From assembly GCA_037443425.1 (NCBI GenBank), contig JBBIOI010000132.1, positions 1-8,969 of the forward strand: a DNA stretch of 8,969 nt, in the 5' to 3' direction. Below are positions 6,644 to 8,969 of the stretch, piece by piece. The position numbers were made by a program, and so were the translations under genes. The DNA is from JBBIOI01 sp037443425. GTDB lineage: Bacteria; Desulfobacterota; BSN033; UBA1163. Each line of letters starts with the position of its first letter. Positions within the stretch are counted from its first letter, which is position 1. Under the pieces are notes generated by a model. That model did not search any database. It saw only the letters and a program-made list of their open reading frames with translations, and was not told the origin of the DNA.

Positions 6644-7619
6644 ACATCTTCCTCCTAAAAGGAGTTAACCCTTCTAACCATCCAGAAATCCCTTGGGGCA
6701 TGAAGATCATGATAACAATAATCATTATTCCAAAGAAGATCGCATCTACTTCAGCAGTCATTACAGGAAGAATCTTCCCGAGATATATATGAATCAACTC
6801 GCGCAGCCATATCGTTATCAAACTCCCTATTAGAGGGCCGTAAAGTTTCTTCCCACCACCTATGATAATCATGGTAAGAAGTTCGACTAGCAAAGGAAAA
6901 CCAAACATTCCAGGCATAGTAAAACGGAGATAGAAGCAGTAGATGCCACCAGCCAAGCTAGCCAATACAGAGGTTAATATGAAAATCTGGAGCTTATACG
7001 AAGGGATATTGATACCCATGCTCTTACTTGCTACTTCACTATCGTGCGAAGATCTTATTGCACGCCCAACCCTTGAATAGAAGATGTTTGTTAGAAACCA
7101 GAGTGATGAAAGGCAGAGACTCCATGAGAGGAGATAATATTGGAAATCTGTCTCGAATACAAATTTTCCTACAGAAAGAGGTGGAATGCCTAACATCCCT
7201 TCATGGCCTCCTGTTAGAGAACCTAATTGTCCTAAAGCCGTCTCCACGATAAAGAGAAGTCCGAATGTTGCACAAGCCATATAATATCCCCTTAACCTTA
7301 GAAGAGGGGCGCCAATGAGAAATGAGAGCAGTGCCACAAAGCATACACCTACTATTATCCCTATCCACGGAGGGGCAATCTGTTTTGTAGCCAAAATCGC
7401 GGCCACATAAGCACCAAGCCCAAACCAGGTGGGATGGGCGAGTGAAAATATCCCAGCATGTTCAAGGAGTATCCCCATCCCAATTGCTAATGTCCCTTGA
7501 ATGGCCACAAATAACATGACATTTATCACATAGGAGCTGGATATTATAAAGGGCAGGCTAAAAATTAATAAACCAATTATTAACCAAGAAAGAATTATCC
7601 TGAATCTATTATTCCTCAT
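6636..7619 (-). CDS. livM: Liv-type ABC transporter permease LivM
   Basis: This 327-residue inner-membrane permease is rich in long hydrophobic segments (roughly 9-27, 30-52, 85-105, 115-130, 162-180, 210-230, 243-256, 262-280 and 292-308). LivM landmarks are present: EHAGIFSLAHPTWFGLGAYVAAIL (53-76, counterpart of the GYAGQxSLGHAAFFGIGAY block), LRLRGYYMACATFG (107-120), LTGGHEGM (135-142) and the cytoplasmic EAA-type loop SRVGRAIRSSHDSEVASKSMGI (182-203) that docks on an ATPase subunit. It pairs with LivH to form the channel. The ATG overlaps the livH stop as ATGA, and its end overlaps livG. The length is normal for LivM (about 300-420). Confidence 0.92.
   Translation of the reverse strand: MRNNRFRIILSWLIIGLLIFSLPFIISSSYVINVMLFVAIQGTLAIGMGILLEHAGIFSLAHPTWFGLGAYVAAILATKQIAPPWIGIIVGVCFVALLSFLIGAPLLRLRGYYMACATFGLLFIVETALGQLGSLTGGHEGMLGIPPLSVGKFVFETDFQYYLLSWSLCLSSLWFLTNIFYSRVGRAIRSSHDSEVASKSMGINIPSYKLQIFILTSVLASLAGGIYCFYLRFTMPGMFGFPLLVELLTMIIIGGGKKLYGPLIGSLITIWLRELIHIYLGKILPVMTAEVDAIFFGIMIIVIMIFMPQGISGWLEGLTPFRRKMFG
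6651..6656 (-). promoter_or_regulatory. Ribosome site supporting the TTG start of livG
   Basis: AGGAGG (6656-6651) lies inside the last codons of livM, 7 nt before the TTG at 6643. The only nearby ATG (6647) is in the livM frame, which stops at TAA 6638-6636. A strong site with a weak start codon overlapping the preceding gene suggests coupled and tuned LivG translation. Confidence 0.65.
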
Positions 7620-8494
7620 ATTCTCCCTATTTTTATTTTCAGTGGAATTTTGATAGTCCTAAAAATAAGGAATAGTATCATAACCAATAGGGCAAAGATA
7701 TCTTTAAGACCTGCGGAAATGAACCCTGCACAATACCCTTCCAACAATCCTAATGCCAATGCAGCAAAAACAGTCCCCTTCATGCTCCATCCACCCACAA
7801 TAGAGACGACCAAACCTTTTAGACCTGTAAGGAGGCCTATCCCATATCCTGTAAATGTAATTGGAGTAATGAAGATACCGGTGAGAGCCCCTAAACCCCC
7901 TGCTAGAGCGAAACAGAAGAGCCTAAATTTACTGATGCTGATCCCCACAAGGAGAGACCCTATGAAATTAATTGCACAGGCCCTAAGCGCTTTCCCAAAG
8001 AAGGTGTAATTTAAGAAGAGCGAAAGCCCTAAGGTGATAACGAGCAATAGGACAATTACACAAATGACCTGAGGTGTCAAATTTGCCCCGAGAATCTGGA
8101 TTGTGCCCTCTCCTATAAATGCCTCAATCCCCCTTGTCTCGGAACCCATTGTCAAAAGAACAATTCCTTTGATTACAGAAGCTGAAGCAATAGTGATCAT
8201 CATATAAGTCATCTCTGTAGCATACCTCAATGGTCTTATGGCTATCCTTTCTAAGACCATTGCAATTAAAATTGAACAGGCTATAGCTAAAAGTCCGGAT
8301 GAAACGAGTCCTAAGCCAACTTTGTGGAAACCCCAGGTCAACATCCCTCCTAACATTACAAACTCACCTGTTGTAAAATTCATAACCTTAGAAATAAGAT
8401 ATACTACACTCCAGCATATACCTATCACGGCATAGATACTTCCACTGGTAATTCCTGAAATAAAGTACTGGATAAATTGTGAAAGAAGTGTCAT
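7616..8494 (-). CDS. livH: Liv-type ABC transporter permease LivH, first gene of the cluster
   Basis: This 292-residue inner-membrane permease has about eight hydrophobic segments. Family blocks are clear: FISGITSGSIYAVIGI (11-26), NFTTGEFVMLGG (39-50), RPLRYATEM (87-95), the EAA-type coupling loop GKALRACAINFIGSLLVGIS (167-186) and GLKGLVVSIVGG (224-235). The first residues match the usual LivH start, so ATG 8494 is kept even though no Shine-Dalgarno sequence can be seen in the AT-rich leader. That is odd given how strong the sites of several later genes are. A TTGACA/TATAAT promoter lies 35-61 nt upstream, making livH the promoter-proximal gene. It overlaps livM by 4 nt. Confidence 0.93.
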   Translation of the reverse strand: MTLLSQFIQYFISGITSGSIYAVIGICWSVVYLISKVMNFTTGEFVMLGGMLTWGFHKVGLGLVSSGLLAIACSILIAMVLERIAIRPLRYATEMTYMMITIASASVIKGIVLLTMGSETRGIEAFIGEGTIQILGANLTPQVICVIVLLLVITLGLSLFLNYTFFGKALRACAINFIGSLLVGISISKFRLFCFALAGGLGALTGIFITPITFTGYGIGLLTGLKGLVVSIVGGWSMKGTVFAALALGLLEGYCAGFISAGLKDIFALLVMILFLIFRTIKIPLKIKIGRI

Positions 8495-8528
8495 GAATAT
8501 ATTATTTTTTAAAATAAATTATAATCTT

Positions 8529-8555
8529 ATTATATTATATATATAAATTTGTCAA
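8529..8555 (-). promoter_or_regulatory. Sigma-70 promoter of the liv-methyltransferase cluster
   Basis: On the minus strand TTGACA (8555-8550) is followed by TATAAT (8534-8529) with a 15-nt spacer, shorter than the ideal 17. A TAATAA in the same A/T run gives a 17-nt spacer, and another TATAAT lies at 8539-8534. Transcription would begin near 8522, leaving a leader of about 28 nt without a ribosome site. No other comparable promoter precedes a gene of the cluster, supporting one transcript for all eight genes. Confidence 0.65.
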
Positions 8556-8571
8556 GAAAAAAATTAAAGGG

Positions 8572-8782
8572 TCTGAAAAAGTTCTGAATTTACTGGGGAG
8601 GTAGGGTTTCAAACTCTTCTAATGCGGACATTAAGAAGTTAAATTGTTTAAAATCGCTTTAAAGAAAATCAAGTAATTTCAAGGTATTAATCAATGGTGC
8701 CGTATTATTATTGGCAACCGCTCGAAGGCTTTTCCACCCCACCTCCCCAGTCTATAAGAATAGTTTTTAATACTTTTTCAGA
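8572..8782. repeat. 211-bp nested inverted-repeat element, MITE-like or structured RNA
   Basis: Two pairs of perfect 11-nt inverted arms are nested. The outer pair is TCTGAAAAAGT (8572-8582) with its complement at 8772-8782. The inner pair is ACTGGGGAGGT (8592-8602) with its complement at 8741-8751, extended by 4 of the next 5 bases to 8607/8736. The spacers between outer and inner arms differ (9 and 20 nt). A smaller imperfect hairpin lies at 8616-8638 around CGGA. No coding frame is recognisable inside and no target duplication is evident. It ends 17 nt before the -35 of the livH promoter. It could be the remnant ends of an insertion sequence, a MITE or a structured RNA; the sequence alone does not decide. 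Confidence 0.55.
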
Positions 8783-8924
8783 GCTTTCAATTATTTTCAA
8801 ATTTTTATTTAAATATTCCATTATTTAATAAAATCTCTTTAATTTTATACAATTTTTTTCACTTAAAATGTCATTTTACGAGTCTGAGCCAAGAAATCTA
8901 TAATAAGATGAATAAATTTCATTC
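8783..8924. other. AT-rich non-coding stretch
   Basis: Part of the 475-nt gene-free region upstream of livH. It is very rich in A and T, with stop codons frequent in all frames. Apart from the promoter and inverted repeat listed separately, nothing recognisable was found here: no RNA gene, direct repeat array or partial coding frame. Confidence 0.5.
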
Positions 8925-8954
8925 TTGACATATTTCAACCTATTAAGTTATATA
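8925..8954 (+). promoter_or_regulatory. Possible rightward promoter at the window edge
   Basis: TTGACA (8925-8930) matches consensus, and TATATA (8949-8954) follows after 18 nt. If used, it would transcribe a gene beyond the right edge, divergent from the liv cluster. The downstream gene is not visible, so this stays tentative. Confidence 0.4.
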
Positions 8955-8969
8955 GTAATAGGCAAGTTT

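Noticed and set aside
8590..8782. A CRISPR array or complete insertion sequence in the inverted-repeat region
   Set aside because: There are no direct repeats with regular spacers and no transposase frame of useful length; only nested inverted arms are seen.

Overview
The window most resembles a moderately AT-rich anaerobic bacterium, probably of the Desulfobacterota/Syntrophobacter type or a similar corrinoid-rich anaerobe. This is inferred from the gene content (corrinoid methyl transfer to tetrahydrofolate beside a branched-chain-amino-acid-type ABC transporter), Gram-negative-style exported binding proteins and strong AGGAGG ribosome sites. No rRNA, tRNA or single marker gene fixes the taxonomy.

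Layout. At the left edge (1-95, minus) is the start of an exported protein with a perfect consensus sigma-70 promoter. Facing away from it (279-671, plus) is the N-terminal stub of a tyrosine recombinase, cut off at a REP-like hairpin (650-692). The 672-921 stretch holds a second AT-rich hairpin and a short, protein-like decayed reading frame. From 8494 down to 922 on the minus strand runs one tightly packed eight-gene cluster: livH, livM, livG, livF, livJ (a complete ABC importer), then a cobalamin-binding corrinoid protein, a uroporphyrinogen-decarboxylase-fold (URO-D) methyltransferase-like protein, and a pterin-binding methyltetrahydrofolate:corrinoid methyltransferase. A sigma-70 promoter (8529-8555) precedes livH. 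Upstream of it lies a 211-bp nested inverted repeat (8572-8782), followed by AT-rich DNA with a possible rightward promoter at the window edge.

How it fits together (inference). The last three genes have the composition of a three-component corrinoid demethylase: an MT-I-like enzyme (URO-D fold), a methyl-carrier corrinoid protein and an MT-II that passes the methyl group to tetrahydrofolate, as in the Mtv/Odm/Mto O-demethylase systems. The dedicated periplasmic binding protein gene sits directly before the corrinoid protein gene. The simplest reading is one operon that imports a methylated small molecule (for example a methoxylated aromatic or another O-/N-methyl compound), demethylates it, and feeds the methyl group into the Wood-Ljungdahl folate branch. 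The substrate is unknown. The URO-D protein lacks the usual His-x-Cys...Cys zinc triad, and the methyltransferase carries Asp-to-Asn and Asp-to-Glu changes at pterin-site positions, so this looks like a divergent, probably uncharacterised version. No reductive activator (RACo type) is intact in the window.
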